Shown: positions 35,760 to 43,789 of the stretch, piece after piece
Numbering within the stretch: position 1 is the first letter of the stretch
Layout: every line of letters begins with the position of its first letter
Source of the DNA: a virus
IMG/VR virus record: IMGVR_UViG_3300025030_000176
Span: 1 to 47,038 of that record
Direction: 5' to 3' (one strand)
DNA: 47,038 nucleotides
The notes under the pieces: model-generated
What the model was told of the DNA's origin: nothing
The model's input: only the letters and a program-made list of their open reading frames with translations
Databases searched by the model: none
Translations under genes and position numbers: made by a program

Positions 35760-37971
35760 CTTTTTCACCTGTCTTCGTCGTCGTCTTTCCCGTTCGCTCC
35801 AGCCTCTTGCCGCGCTGCTGACGCAAGCCGCCGTCCTCGTCGTCAGGGATACCATGTTCCGCCGCCCATTGCTTGTAGGTCTTGCGCGGCTTTGGCTCGA
35901 ATTGTTCGAGGCCAGTGAGGCCCAGCTCGGCAAACGATTTGGACACTGGCAGCCAGGCGCAACGACAATTGTGTACCACTATTCCGTTGCAGATGTATAA
36001 TGAGTACATACCATCCTGGAGGTCGTAAACATGTCCGTGACACGCTATCCGCCTGATGGCAACGATTGGATCGAGTGTTATCGCGCTGGCGCATCGTTGG
36101 CGAAACTGGCGAAGCAATACCGAGCCGCTGCTGAAACCGTGCGATGGTGGCTGATCGAGGCGGGCGAGCCCATCCGTGATCGAGTTGAGTCGTCGCGCAG
36201 TGCCATGCGCACTTTGCGCCGCCGGTTGCCCCTCGAAGACAGCCTGGTGCGGCTGTACCACCAAGGCGTGTCGATCAAGCGCCTGGGCGAACTGAACGGG
36301 ATCGATCGCAGCGCGATCACCCGGCGACTGCGTGATGCTGGCGTTCCCATCCGCGGACGCAGCGAGAGCATGTACATCCGCATGGCCCAGACTACTGCCA
36401 AGGATCGGCAATGGTTGACCGCCGCCGCCAATGCGGTCCAGCGTGGCGTGCCAAAGACCTGGGATGATCTCTGTACGAAGGCCATTGGCCGGCAACAGAG
36501 GCTCTCCCATGTCGCACCCGCTGAGCAAATGCTGGCGAAGTGGCTTCGCCAGCGCGGCGCGCCAATCACGCCCCAACTCGCCATCGGCCCGTACAACGTG
36601 GATATTGGCATCCATGAACCGCCCATCGCCGTGGAAATCTTCGGCGGCGGCTTTCATGGAAGCGGCAAGCACGCCATCCGCATGCATAAGCGCACCAAAT
36701 ACCTCCTCAATCAGGGATGGACGCTCATCATCGTGTGGGTAGACGGTCGCGCCGATCCGCTCACCGAGGCCGTAGCTGACTACGTGGTCGCCCTCGCACA
36801 ACAACCCAGCAGCGACCCATCCATTCGGAGTCGCTACCGGGTGATTGGGGGTAACGCGCAACCGGCGACCGTGCGCAGTACACACTTCAATGACGACGCC
36901 TTCATAGAGGCTCTTGGTCGCCGCGACTAGGCTGGGCACCGCTACCCACTGCCCGGGCAGCACACAGCGAGCATGCAATGGGATCGTCGGCGCCGCCGGA
37001 TCATCGATCGCCCAGCTCTTGCCGTCCAGGGCGCGACACCGAGATTCGGTGATACGGTCGTTCGTCGCCTGCCATTCTTTCTCGGCGACGACATCGGCAT
37101 TCGCCGCCATCACGGCCTCGGCGCCGGTCGCACTGGCCCGGATCAACTCTGTCCTGACCAGCAGCTCCGCGTGTTTCCGTGGGGTCATCCCACGGCGTAC
37201 GGGCTTGACGTTCAGTGCATCGGCCGCCGCCTGCCGCCGGGCAGCGACCGGCCCCTCGCCGACCGTGACGCCGAGCAGCCGCAGCAGCCGTGAGGTCGCC
37301 TGCGAGACGCTCTCCCCTTCGAGCTGCGAAAGGGCAATCGTGCGCCGCAGCGACAGCAGCAGCGCGGGCCGTTGCTCGGCGTACCGCTCGAGGTAGGTCA
37401 TACCCTGGTACGGGTGCAGCACGGCCGCCATGACGGCTTGATGCGGCAGGACGGGTGCCGTGACGCCGAGCTGAAGGGGCAGTTGCTGATCGAGCGTCCA
37501 GGAAGTGCCGTAGTAGCTCTGGCGGTAGGCCTCCATCGTCGCTCGCAGGGTCTCGTCGCCGGCTGCCTGCACCATCCGCTGCATGGCGACATCCACCTGC
37601 TGCATGAGGGCCTGGAGACGTGCTGCCTGCTGCTGCGCCGAGAGGGGTACACGGCCGGCGGCGAGCGCCTGCGTCCAGGTGTGCTCACCACCATAGTCCT
37701 CGATAATCCGCCGCCACTGCTCAGCCAGCTCACGCCCGCCCTCGGCATAGTACGCGCTCACTCGCCGTAGCGTCTCGGCGACCTGCCCGTTAATCCGTTG
37801 GCGTACCCAATCGACATTCTGACGCGCCTGGCGGCGGGCGGCATCGGTATCGGTGTCTTGCTGAGCCGACTGGCGGGATTTGCGCGCCTTCGCCTCAGTC
37901 TGATGCACCGCTACGAGGCGACTGGTCCAGTGCCAGCGTGGATAGTCGTCATAGTTGTCATGGAAGGTCAC
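35713..37971 (-). CDS. MuF/SPP1 gp7-like head protein carrying an intein (752 aa)
   Basis: The N-extein (1-335) is a helical phage Mu F/SPP1 gp7-type head morphogenesis protein next to the portal gene. The intein spans residues 336-668. The C-extein starts with Cys669, and splicing would join LHAR to CRCAWLPV, rebuilding the conserved HxxCRC end motif of the family. So the intein sits in the most conserved spot, as inteins do. A C-terminal basic tail follows. Translation starts at ATG 37971 in an ATGA overlap with the upstream gene. Splicing is required for a normal product. Confidence 0.9.
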   Translation of the reverse strand: MTFHDNYDDYPRWHWTSRLVAVHQTEAKARKSRQSAQQDTDTDAARRQARQNVDWVRQRINGQVAETLRRVSAYYAEGGRELAEQWRRIIEDYGGEHTWTQALAAGRVPLSAQQQAARLQALMQQVDVAMQRMVQAAGDETLRATMEAYRQSYYGTSWTLDQQLPLQLGVTAPVLPHQAVMAAVLHPYQGMTYLERYAEQRPALLLSLRRTIALSQLEGESVSQATSRLLRLLGVTVGEGPVAARRQAAADALNVKPVRRGMTPRKHAELLVRTELIRASATGAEAVMAANADVVAEKEWQATNDRITESRCRALDGKSWAIDDPAAPTIPLHARCVLPGQWVAVPSLVAATKSLYEGVVIEVCTAHGRRLRVTPNHPVATPNGWVAAGLLCEGDHVVSYGLGERIGATVYPHDDERPSLIEEVFGALMHADGVLAASMKAAAEDFHGDGRFMDANIHVVRADGELGRDWRAALAKPLRQHLLSGCDMGEPLLPANGLRTEIIPGLWHATLDRIGGGGQPLPILGSSLGHADVHALAASADGNASITQSPGDRAAIDPVQFAQALDRHALVVQPHQAVFEGQPAAQSAHGTARRLNSITDGLARLDQPPSHGFSSGSVLLRQFRQRCASAITLDPIVAIRRIACHGHVYDLQDGMYSLYICNGIVVHNCRCAWLPVSKSFAELGLTGLEQFEPKPRKTYKQWAAEHGIPDDEDGGLRQQRGKRLERTGKTTTKTGEKDGKTQEDGTTAQPAA
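35996..36023 (+). promoter_or_regulatory. -10 box and ribosome binding site of the antisense nuclease
   Basis: TATAAT at 35996-36001 (perfect -10; the -35 is weak) and GGAGGT at 36018-36023, seven bases before ATG 36031. On the other strand the same bases encode the conserved intein end YSLYICNGI, so both strands are under constraint. Confidence 0.72.
36031..36930 (+). CDS. VSR/EDxHD-type homing endonuclease, antisense within the intein (299 aa)
   Basis: Two helix-turn-helix units come first (ASLAKLAKQYRAAAETVRWW at 21-40 and VSIKRLGELNGIDRSAITRR at 80-99, each followed by AGxPIR), then a VSR/DUF559-like nuclease core: Glu165 in APAEQMLAKWL, Asp191 in YNVDIGI, Glu202 in AVEIFGGGFHG, and His/Arg-rich HAIRMHKRTKYLLNQGWTL, ending in a helix. 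EDxHD nucleases are known partners of some inteins. It would cut intein-free MuF alleles and drive homing. It has its own promoter-like box and strong RBS. The unusual point is its antisense position inside the intein. Confidence 0.85.
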   Translation: MSVTRYPPDGNDWIECYRAGASLAKLAKQYRAAAETVRWWLIEAGEPIRDRVESSRSAMRTLRRRLPLEDSLVRLYHQGVSIKRLGELNGIDRSAITRRLRDAGVPIRGRSESMYIRMAQTTAKDRQWLTAAANAVQRGVPKTWDDLCTKAIGRQQRLSHVAPAEQMLAKWLRQRGAPITPQLAIGPYNVDIGIHEPPIAVEIFGGGFHGSGKHAIRMHKRTKYLLNQGWTLIIVWVDGRADPLTEAVADYVVALAQQPSSDPSIRSRYRVIGGNAQPATVRSTHFNDDAFIEALGRRD

Positions 37972-38591
37972 GGCCGGAAACGCTCCACGACACCCCCCGT
38001 ATCGTCATCGTAGCCGTCATCATCTCCCGGCTCACTTCCATGTTTGCTCGCATCAGCGTCGTCGGCTTCGTCGGCCAATCGGGCCTTGCGCGCGTCGGCC
38101 TGAGCATGAGCCGTCAGAGCCGCCATTTCCTGCATCTTCTGCCGCACCTCGGCCAGCGCCCCCGCCGGGGCGGTGAGCGGGCCGGCGATAGGCAGCGGCT
38201 CGGCGGGTGGCACGAGGGCACTACTCAGCGTCCCGGCGGCGGTTACCGTTGCCGGGACCGTCCCAGCGGAAATACTGAAGGATGCCCGAGGCTCCGCAGG
38301 TTCCTGGAAAGCAAGGGGCCGCGGCACAAAGCGGCCCCGGCCATCTATCACCGGACCAGGCAGCCAGGCTGCCGCATCAGGCGCGACCGCCAGCAGCCGA
38401 TCAAGCGCATGATACGCCTGCGCCGCCGAACAAAAGTCGTGATCATCGGCGGCTACCAGCTCATGAACGACGTAGCCCAGATCGGGCGCATCTGCTGCGG
38501 CTGCCGCAGTAGAGCAGCGCACTAGATAGAGCACGCGATAGCCCTTCTGCTGCCGCGCGGCTTCAAGAGCAGCGATCTCTGAGAGTTTCAT
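37968..38591 (-). CDS. Hypothetical protein (207 aa)
   Basis: ATG 38591 overlaps the upstream stop as TGATG. It has an N-terminal domain with helix-strand pattern (KLSEIAALEAARQQKGYRVL, YVVHELVAADDHDF), a Thr/Ala/Pro linker, a helical segment (LAEVRQKMQEMAALTAHAQA) and a very acidic tail (DDDGYDDDTGG). The acidic tail fits a head-assembly partner of the portal or MuF protein. Function unknown. Confidence 0.66.
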   Translation of the reverse strand: MKLSEIAALEAARQQKGYRVLYLVRCSTAAAAADAPDLGYVVHELVAADDHDFCSAAQAYHALDRLLAVAPDAAAWLPGPVIDGRGRFVPRPLAFQEPAEPRASFSISAGTVPATVTAAGTLSSALVPPAEPLPIAGPLTAPAGALAEVRQKMQEMAALTAHAQADARKARLADEADDADASKHGSEPGDDDGYDDDTGGVVERFRP

Positions 38592-38851
38592 CACGGTGTG
38601 GGTGCCGGCGTCCGTTCGAGAACCATTACTGTTCCCTCTCGCACAGGCAAGCTGTTGCGGTGGGACGTACACACAAAGCCCTGCGTGGGTGGCACACGCG
38701 GATGATCCCACTGATACCCAGATACCAATATGTGCCGTTGCCACCGATAGCCGGACACCACGGCCCGCTGACAGAAGGGGCACCAATAGGAGACGTTCGC
38801 ATCTCCATCACTCATCGGTTCGTGTCGCATCTCCCGCTCATCGGAACTCAT
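38591..38851 (-). CDS. Zinc-ribbon protein, paralogue of 38859-39104 (86 aa)
   Basis: YWCPFCQRAVVSGYRW, then QGFVCTSHRNSLPVREG and TPAPTP at the end. The same order WCxxC, SGYxW, QGFxC, RNxxP and TPxP recurs in the next gene, so this is a tandem duplication. One Cys of the second pair is replaced by His. Confidence 0.72.
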   Translation of the reverse strand: MSSDEREMRHEPMSDGDANVSYWCPFCQRAVVSGYRWQRHILVSGYQWDHPRVPPTQGFVCTSHRNSLPVREGTVMVLERTPAPTP

Positions 38852-38858
38852 GGACCCA

Positions 38859-39104
38859 TCACCTCGGGGTCGGCGTCCAGGTAATCGTCATCGACAAGCC
38901 GGTGCTAGGCGGGATAGTGTTGCGGCACGGGCCACACAGGAAGCCCTGTTGCCCGAAGAAGGACGAGCTCCACCAGTAGCCGGACGCCACCTCGCGGCAA
39001 CACGACTGGCACCAATAGAATCCGTTGCCCCCTGCCGTGAGGGACGCCGCCGGCCCTGGTGCCGGTTCACGGAGCACCTTGAACGTACCGAAGTTACCAG
39101 TCAT
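38859..39104 (-). CDS. Zinc-ribbon protein, paralogue of 38591-38851 (81 aa)
   Basis: ATG 39104 overlaps the upstream stop as ATGA. Motifs YWCQSCCREVASGYWW and QGFLCGPCRNTIPP form two complete Cys pairs, followed by TWTPTP. Likely nucleic-acid or protein binding. Role unknown. Confidence 0.72.
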   Translation of the reverse strand: MTGNFGTFKVLREPAPGPAASLTAGGNGFYWCQSCCREVASGYWWSSSFFGQQGFLCGPCRNTIPPSTGLSMTITWTPTPR

Positions 39105-39412
39105 GCGCGCAGCACCTCTCGATCCTTCGTCCACCCTTTTTGCTCTGCCTGCTTCGCGGCCACAAGCAAGGCTTCCCCATACGTCTCCCGGTCGGTGAGC
39201 AACGTCTGATCCAGCCGCGCCTGTTCACGCTGATCATGGCTCACTACGACCTGGCTGCGTCGGGCAATGACGCGCTTGATCGGCGGATCGCTGCGCGTCG
39301 GCGGCTCTACGGTCACCGTCCAGCCATTGTGCAACAGCAACAAGAGCGCGTCTACCTCCGCCGAGGCCAAGAGCGCTCGGCCGTCCTCACCATTCACGGA
39401 TCTCTGCTCCAT
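39101..39412 (-). CDS. Hypothetical protein (103 aa)
   Basis: ATG 39412 or GTG 39397 can start it; both lie inside the end of the upstream gene. ASAEVDALLLLLHNGWTVTV is followed by a basic strand (PIKRVIARRSQVVVSHD) and a C-terminal helix ending WTKDREVLRA. No family recognised. Confidence 0.65.
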   Translation of the reverse strand: MEQRSVNGEDGRALLASAEVDALLLLLHNGWTVTVEPPTRSDPPIKRVIARRSQVVVSHDQREQARLDQTLLTDRETYGEALLVAAKQAEQKGWTKDREVLRA

Positions 39413-39743
39413 TGAGCGCCTCGCCACAGTTGAGACACAGTAAGAGTGTCCCCCGCTGCTGGCCATCGCGATAGCCCGCCGCCAGGCGCACGACGGGGAT
39501 GGCGGCGTAGAGCGGGCATTTGCACTTGGGACAGGCCGTGTCCTGCTGGCGTGGCGTGAGGCCGGCTAGGTCGAGCTGCCGCACCGATGCCGGCAGCAGA
39601 TAGGTCCCCATGGCCGTGGCCACGGGCTGCGACATGGTTGCCGGTGGCGGTGCCGGTGGCGTCTGCGCAGGCCGCACCGTGTAGGCCTCCGGTTCCCTAG
39701 GCTGTGGCTTCGCGGGTTTCGTATCGCGTACGAGTGTGGTCAT
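39387..39743 (-). CDS. Zinc-ribbon protein with Pro-rich N-terminus (118 aa)
   Basis: The first 40 residues are Pro-rich. CPKCKCPLYAAIPVVRLAAG and LLLCLNCGEALN form a four-Cys ribbon at the C-terminus. It overlaps the portal stop by four bases (ATGA). It is one of several ribbon proteins between portal and MuF genes. Confidence 0.7.
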   Translation of the reverse strand: MTTLVRDTKPAKPQPREPEAYTVRPAQTPPAPPPATMSQPVATAMGTYLLPASVRQLDLAGLTPRQQDTACPKCKCPLYAAIPVVRLAAGYRDGQQRGTLLLCLNCGEALNGAEIREW

Positions 39744-41395
39744 CGTGTGGTGTTGCCTCCTACCGTACTTCCAGCCGGCACCCGGCCGTTCGTGCCGTTC
39801 GTGCCGTTCGTGCCGTTCGTGCCGTTCGTGCCGGGAATATCGTCTGCCCCCGGCTGTCCGAGCAAGTCCAACTCGTCGTCGTCATTGCTGATGAAGCCCG
39901 CCGCGGCCCGTGCCGTGTCCGCCTCGCGCTCCGCCTCGATCCGCTTGATCTCCAGTTGCGGATCGCGCCCGAGGTCCTGCATCGCCGTCTGCCGCGACAC
40001 GAGTTCCTGGCCTAGTTGCAGGACCAGCGCCTCGGTCAGGGTCTTCGGGTCTTCCTTCGCCGGCGGCGGATAGGCGAGGTCGAACGCTTCCAGCGCCTTG
40101 ATCAACTTCGGTTCGCCGGTCACATCGTCAATGATCGGCTCGCCCTCGCCGTCGATCTCGGGTTCCTCGTCCTCGACCAACCCAACGGCGATCGCCGTTT
40201 CCACCACCCGGCGATAGATCGGCCGCCAGACCTGGTTCGCCATCACATCCTGATAGTCGGCAAAAAGCCGGTTGGCCGGGGACTCTTGTGAGCGCGTGCT
40301 CGCGAGGTTGGAGTTCTCGGCATCGCCCGCGTAGACATATTCTGGCAGATTGAGGCCTGCCGCGGCGGCGAGCTTGATCTGCCGGCCGTCTTCCGCCACC
40401 TCGGCCGCGCCGATCTTCGGTTCCACCGTTTCGAGCTTCTGATTGTCCGACGTAACGAGAATAGATGCCGGCGGCGGCGCCACGCGGTACTGATTGCGCA
40501 GCGTGCTGATCTGCGCCGCCGTCGCATTCGCCACGGACAGGTGAAAATAGATGTTGCCCTTGTAACGGTTGATGCGCGCCCGATCTTCCAGCCAGTCCTT
40601 GTACAGCTTGAGCCAGGGCAGGACCGCCAGCAGCTCGGAACGGCCACGGCGCTCGTACGCCAAGAGGTTGATGGGGACATGCAACACGTCGGCCGCCGGG
40701 ATTTCCTGTGGCCCATCATCTGGATACGTGCGCTCGGGCACATCACCGGTGAAAAGCTGGACCCAGTACGCACGCACCCGACGGCGGAACTGCGGTTCAC
40801 TGCGGATTTCCAGGACCCACCACGGCGGCAGTGGGTCAATCACGACTTGCGCCGAGACTGGCGCGCCGCTCGCCCGATCGACGGGCGCCGGCGTCATCCG
40901 CACGAACAGTTCGCCGTCGATCAACAGTTGCTCGCAGAACTGTTTATCGTAGGCCTCGATGGCATTCTCGGGCAGCGTACGGAAGGCTTCGAGCACGGTC
41001 TTCACGCTGGCGGCGCGGTAGGTCATCGTATGGCCCTGAGCTACCGTGCTGGCGCGAATGATTCGGATGGCGCCCTTGGCCCACGGGTTGCGCTCCCAGG
41101 CAGCGTGCGCGCGGCGCCACATCACCAGGCGCTCCTGCCAGGTCATCTCCGCGAGGTCGTAGTCTTCGCCGCGAATGCCGGCCGCGCGCCGATAGGGCGG
41201 CCCCGGCTCGAAGTCGTACAGGCCGCTCGGCTGCTCGGCCGTATAGGACGCCTCGCGGGCGCGCAGTACCTCTCGCAGCTCTGGATCGCTCACCTCGGCG
41301 GCATCCAGATCAACGAAGGCGGCGCCCAGACGTTGCCGTAGAAGTTGGCCGTACTGATCGACCAACCCATCGCTTCCTGGTGGTGTTGCAGCCAT
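39740..41395 (-). CDS. Portal protein (551 aa)
   Basis: A phage portal protein: AHAAWERNPWAKGAIRIIRA (wing/stem opening), FCEQLLIDGELFVRMTPA, VLHVPINLLAYERRGRSELL and LGQELVSRQTAMQDLGRD near the C-terminus, the order and length usual for the family. The dodecameric ring forms the DNA channel. It follows terminase and precedes MuF, as expected. The last residues are a slippage-prone NGT run encoded by 9-bp repeats. Confidence 0.88.
   Translation of the reverse strand: MAATPPGSDGLVDQYGQLLRQRLGAAFVDLDAAEVSDPELREVLRAREASYTAEQPSGLYDFEPGPPYRRAAGIRGEDYDLAEMTWQERLVMWRRAHAAWERNPWAKGAIRIIRASTVAQGHTMTYRAASVKTVLEAFRTLPENAIEAYDKQFCEQLLIDGELFVRMTPAPVDRASGAPVSAQVVIDPLPPWWVLEIRSEPQFRRRVRAYWVQLFTGDVPERTYPDDGPQEIPAADVLHVPINLLAYERRGRSELLAVLPWLKLYKDWLEDRARINRYKGNIYFHLSVANATAAQISTLRNQYRVAPPPASILVTSDNQKLETVEPKIGAAEVAEDGRQIKLAAAAGLNLPEYVYAGDAENSNLASTRSQESPANRLFADYQDVMANQVWRPIYRRVVETAIAVGLVEDEEPEIDGEGEPIIDDVTGEPKLIKALEAFDLAYPPPAKEDPKTLTEALVLQLGQELVSRQTAMQDLGRDPQLEIKRIEAEREADTARAAAGFISNDDDELDLLGQPGADDIPGTNGTNGTNGTNGTNGRVPAGSTVGGNTTR
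39785..39829. repeat. 9-bp tandem repeat in the portal 3' end
   Basis: Five units of GCCGTTCGT encode repeated Gly-Thr-Asn on the minus strand (TNGTNGTNGTNG) at the portal C-terminus. The array keeps the reading frame whatever its copy number. Confidence 0.85.
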
Positions 41396-41444
41396 CGTCC
41401 TGATGCTCTCTCCGTCCTGATCCTACGCGAGTGCGTCTAGCCAA

Positions 41445-41768
41445 TTATGCCTCTGCAGACCCGCGCGGCCCCTGGCCCACGAGCCGCCAACCCGGCTGCT
41501 CGCGTTGCACCTGGCCAGGACCGCGCGGGCCGTCAATGTATTCCACGCCATCGTCCACGCCGATTGCCATCGCTGGTGACGCCGGGATAATCGCGATATC
41601 AGCCGGAACCGTGCTCGGCGATATCGTACCCGATGTCGATGATGGCGGCGCTTGCGCCCCGGCCCGGCGTACCTGCTCGGCGGCCGCCGCCGCCTGACAG
41701 AGACGCACGAAGGCGGCGCACGCTTCGGGAGACATGCGAAGAAACATAGTGCTAATACTCCCGATCAC
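41445..41768 (-). CDS. Hypothetical protein (107 aa)
   Basis: It lies between terminase and portal, overlapping the terminase end by 17 bases. An N-terminal helix (PEACAAFVRLCQAAAAAEQV) precedes a Pro/Ser-rich middle and an AMAIGVDDGVEYIDGPRGPG block. Perhaps a small head-assembly factor. Function unknown. Confidence 0.62.
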   Translation of the reverse strand: MIGSISTMFLRMSPEACAAFVRLCQAAAAAEQVRRAGAQAPPSSTSGTISPSTVPADIAIIPASPAMAIGVDDGVEYIDGPRGPGQVQREQPGWRLVGQGPRGSAEA

Positions 41769-43083
41769 TCCCCAGGCTCGTCCAGTACGGATCAGGCAAG
41801 ATCACCTCGACGGCCCCACTCGACGCTCCTGCGAGCACGGCATGCCAGGCCAGCGCTCGCGCGATAACCGTATCGTCATGCATGCCGACCGGGGCGGTAT
41901 ACGTCGCCCGGTTGGTCTGCGGATTCACCCGCCGCTCGTAGCTTTCCAGCTCGCCCTTCCACAGGTCGTCCGCCTGCCACTGGCCTTCGACGCGCTCAAA
42001 GGCCAGCACGAGGCTCTCAATGAGTGGCGGCTTTGAGCTCGCGGTCGTGAGGAACGGCGTCACGGGCAGATCGTCGCGCTGGAGCTGCTCGATGATGGGC
42101 ACGCCGGCCGCGTTCTGCTCCGCCACAATCTGCCCAATCTGCCAACGGGCATGCAGCGTCCCGAGACGCGCCCGTTGCAGCGCGTAGTCGATCTGGTGAA
42201 ACCGATCGCGGGCCACCTCACACCGACAGGTACGGCAGACCACCGAGATGGCCGTGAAGTCCTGCATGCCCCAGTCGACGCCGGCGACGAGCTCATGCCC
42301 GGCATGCTCTTCCGGCGTCGTGTGCAGCGGCGCCCCCAAGCAAGCGCCGAGGTTCCGAAAGACGGCGCCGGCGCTTTCGAGAAACTCGGCCAGGATCTCC
42401 TGCCGGTAGGCATCCTCGGTCATATCCTGCGTGATCTCCGCGAGGGCGGCCCGGCTCAAGTAGGGGTTGTCATAGCTGGTGAAGTGGAACGCGGCCCACC
42501 GGCCCGTCTCGTCCTGCACGGCACGCTGATAGAGGGCGAAGGCGTGGTTGCGCCGCTGCGGCGTGAAGATGAAGACGGCATCGCCATCATTGTCGAGCAG
42601 CATCGGGGCGCCTACCTGGTCCCAGGCGTCGGGGCTCATCAGCGAATATTCATCCAAGATCAGGAGGTCGGCGTAGTCACCGCGGAGTGAGTCGGCGTCC
42701 CAGGCGGTCTTGGTGCGGATACGTCCGCCGCCCGGAAACGTCAGCAGCCGCTCAGTCTCGTTCTTGTGGATGTAGCCGCCGATGAGCGCGTCATTCAGGG
42801 CTCGCTTACAGGCATCCCAGAAGGCCGCCGTCTGGTCGGCCGTGGGCGCGGCTTCGAGCACGCGCCGGCCCCGCAAGGCCGCCTCGACGGCCAAATCGGC
42901 CACGCCGGTGGTCTTGCCGCCACGGCGGCCGGCGACGATGCACTTGCGGCGGGCCGGCGAGTGCAGGAAGGCGGCCTGTTTGGCGTGTGGCTGGTGGAGA
43001 TGAATGAGCACCTCGCGTGAGTCACGCACCGGCGATGATGCCGCGGTGCGTGTACGCTGCTTGGTGGCTGTTGCGGTACCCAT
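41752..43083 (-). CDS. terL: Terminase large subunit (443 aa)
   Basis: DNA-packaging motor. Walker A is AGRRGGKTT at 51-59 (Lys57). Walker B is LLILDEYS with Asp144-Glu145. FTPQRRNHAF is the coupling motif. The nuclease domain starts with VAGVDWG (Asp270) and ends near DDTVIARALAW. It powers DNA entry through the portal and cuts the genome. The small subunit lies just upstream. Confidence 0.93.
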   Translation of the reverse strand: MGTATATKQRTRTAASSPVRDSREVLIHLHQPHAKQAAFLHSPARRKCIVAGRRGGKTTGVADLAVEAALRGRRVLEAAPTADQTAAFWDACKRALNDALIGGYIHKNETERLLTFPGGGRIRTKTAWDADSLRGDYADLLILDEYSLMSPDAWDQVGAPMLLDNDGDAVFIFTPQRRNHAFALYQRAVQDETGRWAAFHFTSYDNPYLSRAALAEITQDMTEDAYRQEILAEFLESAGAVFRNLGACLGAPLHTTPEEHAGHELVAGVDWGMQDFTAISVVCRTCRCEVARDRFHQIDYALQRARLGTLHARWQIGQIVAEQNAAGVPIIEQLQRDDLPVTPFLTTASSKPPLIESLVLAFERVEGQWQADDLWKGELESYERRVNPQTNRATYTAPVGMHDDTVIARALAWHAVLAGASSGAVEVILPDPYWTSLGSDREY

Positions 43084-43096
43084 GACGCTTGCTGTC

Positions 43097-43702
43097 TCAG
43101 TCCGCCGCCGTCGCCGGCGGACCCAACTCCTTCACCGTCACGTCGACCAACTCGGCATGCGACTCCTGTACCGCCGGCGCACGCCGTTCTGTACTGCCGC
43201 CATAGACCACACGGAATACCAGATCCTCACCGTTCTTGCCGGTAAGCTCGCCTTTTGTCGGTGCCTTCGTGCCCAACAAATCCGCTTCCTGGCTGAGCGC
43301 CGCCAGCACCGTGTTCAACGCGGAGACCGCCCACTCTGGCGGCTTCTTGACGATCCGCGCCACCTGCCGCACGGCAGTCCCTTCCGATGACGGTGGCCCG
43401 ACCCGTTCGGTCGTCGTTTCTACGCGCTCTTGCTGCGAGGCCTCCCATGCCCGCCAGGCCTCGCTTCGCACCTCTGCCAGCTCTTCCAATTGCTTCCGCC
43501 GCTGCGCATCAACTCCACTCAGTTGAGTCTGTTTCCAGCGCCGATCCAGCTCCGCGAGATCGCGATGGATTTGTGGCTGACCAACGCCGAAGCGCCGCGC
43601 GAAAGACACCTGGGTTACGCCGCGGCGCAACATCTGCGCCATTTCGGCCAGATCGCGTTCGCGTTGCTCTTTCGAGCGCTTCGGCCCAGTCTGCTGGGGC
43701 AT
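43097..43702 (-). CDS. terS: Terminase small subunit-like protein (201 aa)
   Basis: An N-terminal helix-turn-helix (EMAQMLRRGVTQVSFARRFG ... QPQIHRDLAEL) for DNA recognition precedes a helical oligomerisation part (RRKQLEELAEVRSEAWRAWE) and a C-terminal basic region. It directly precedes terL, with a 13-base gap. The motif and place agree with TerS. Confidence 0.8.
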   Translation of the reverse strand: MPQQTGPKRSKEQRERDLAEMAQMLRRGVTQVSFARRFGVGQPQIHRDLAELDRRWKQTQLSGVDAQRRKQLEELAEVRSEAWRAWEASQQERVETTTERVGPPSSEGTAVRQVARIVKKPPEWAVSALNTVLAALSQEADLLGTKAPTKGELTGKNGEDLVFRVVYGGSTERRAPAVQESHAELVDVTVKELGPPATAAD

Positions 43703-43789
43703 ATCGTTCCCGTATTATCGTTCCTGGCTACGCATAGGTGAGGGGAGTCGGGACCGGCTTGCGGCCGGCGCCAGGGCGTCGGGTCGCCG

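Larger units (their letters stand above)
35968..36966 (-). other. Intein (333 aa) whose DNA also encodes an antisense nuclease
   Basis: The N-terminal block runs from Cys (36966-36964) CVLPGQWVAVPSLVAATK, block B is VTPNHPVATPNGWVA, and the C-terminal blocks are GHVYDLQ and YSLYICNGIVVHN, followed by Cys. All splicing residues are present. The middle (about 220 residues) lacks LAGLIDADG or HNH motifs; it has EDFHGDG...NIHVV, which lies exactly opposite the nuclease active-site codons. The whole antisense gene 36031-36930 fits within these 999 bp. Confidence 0.9.
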
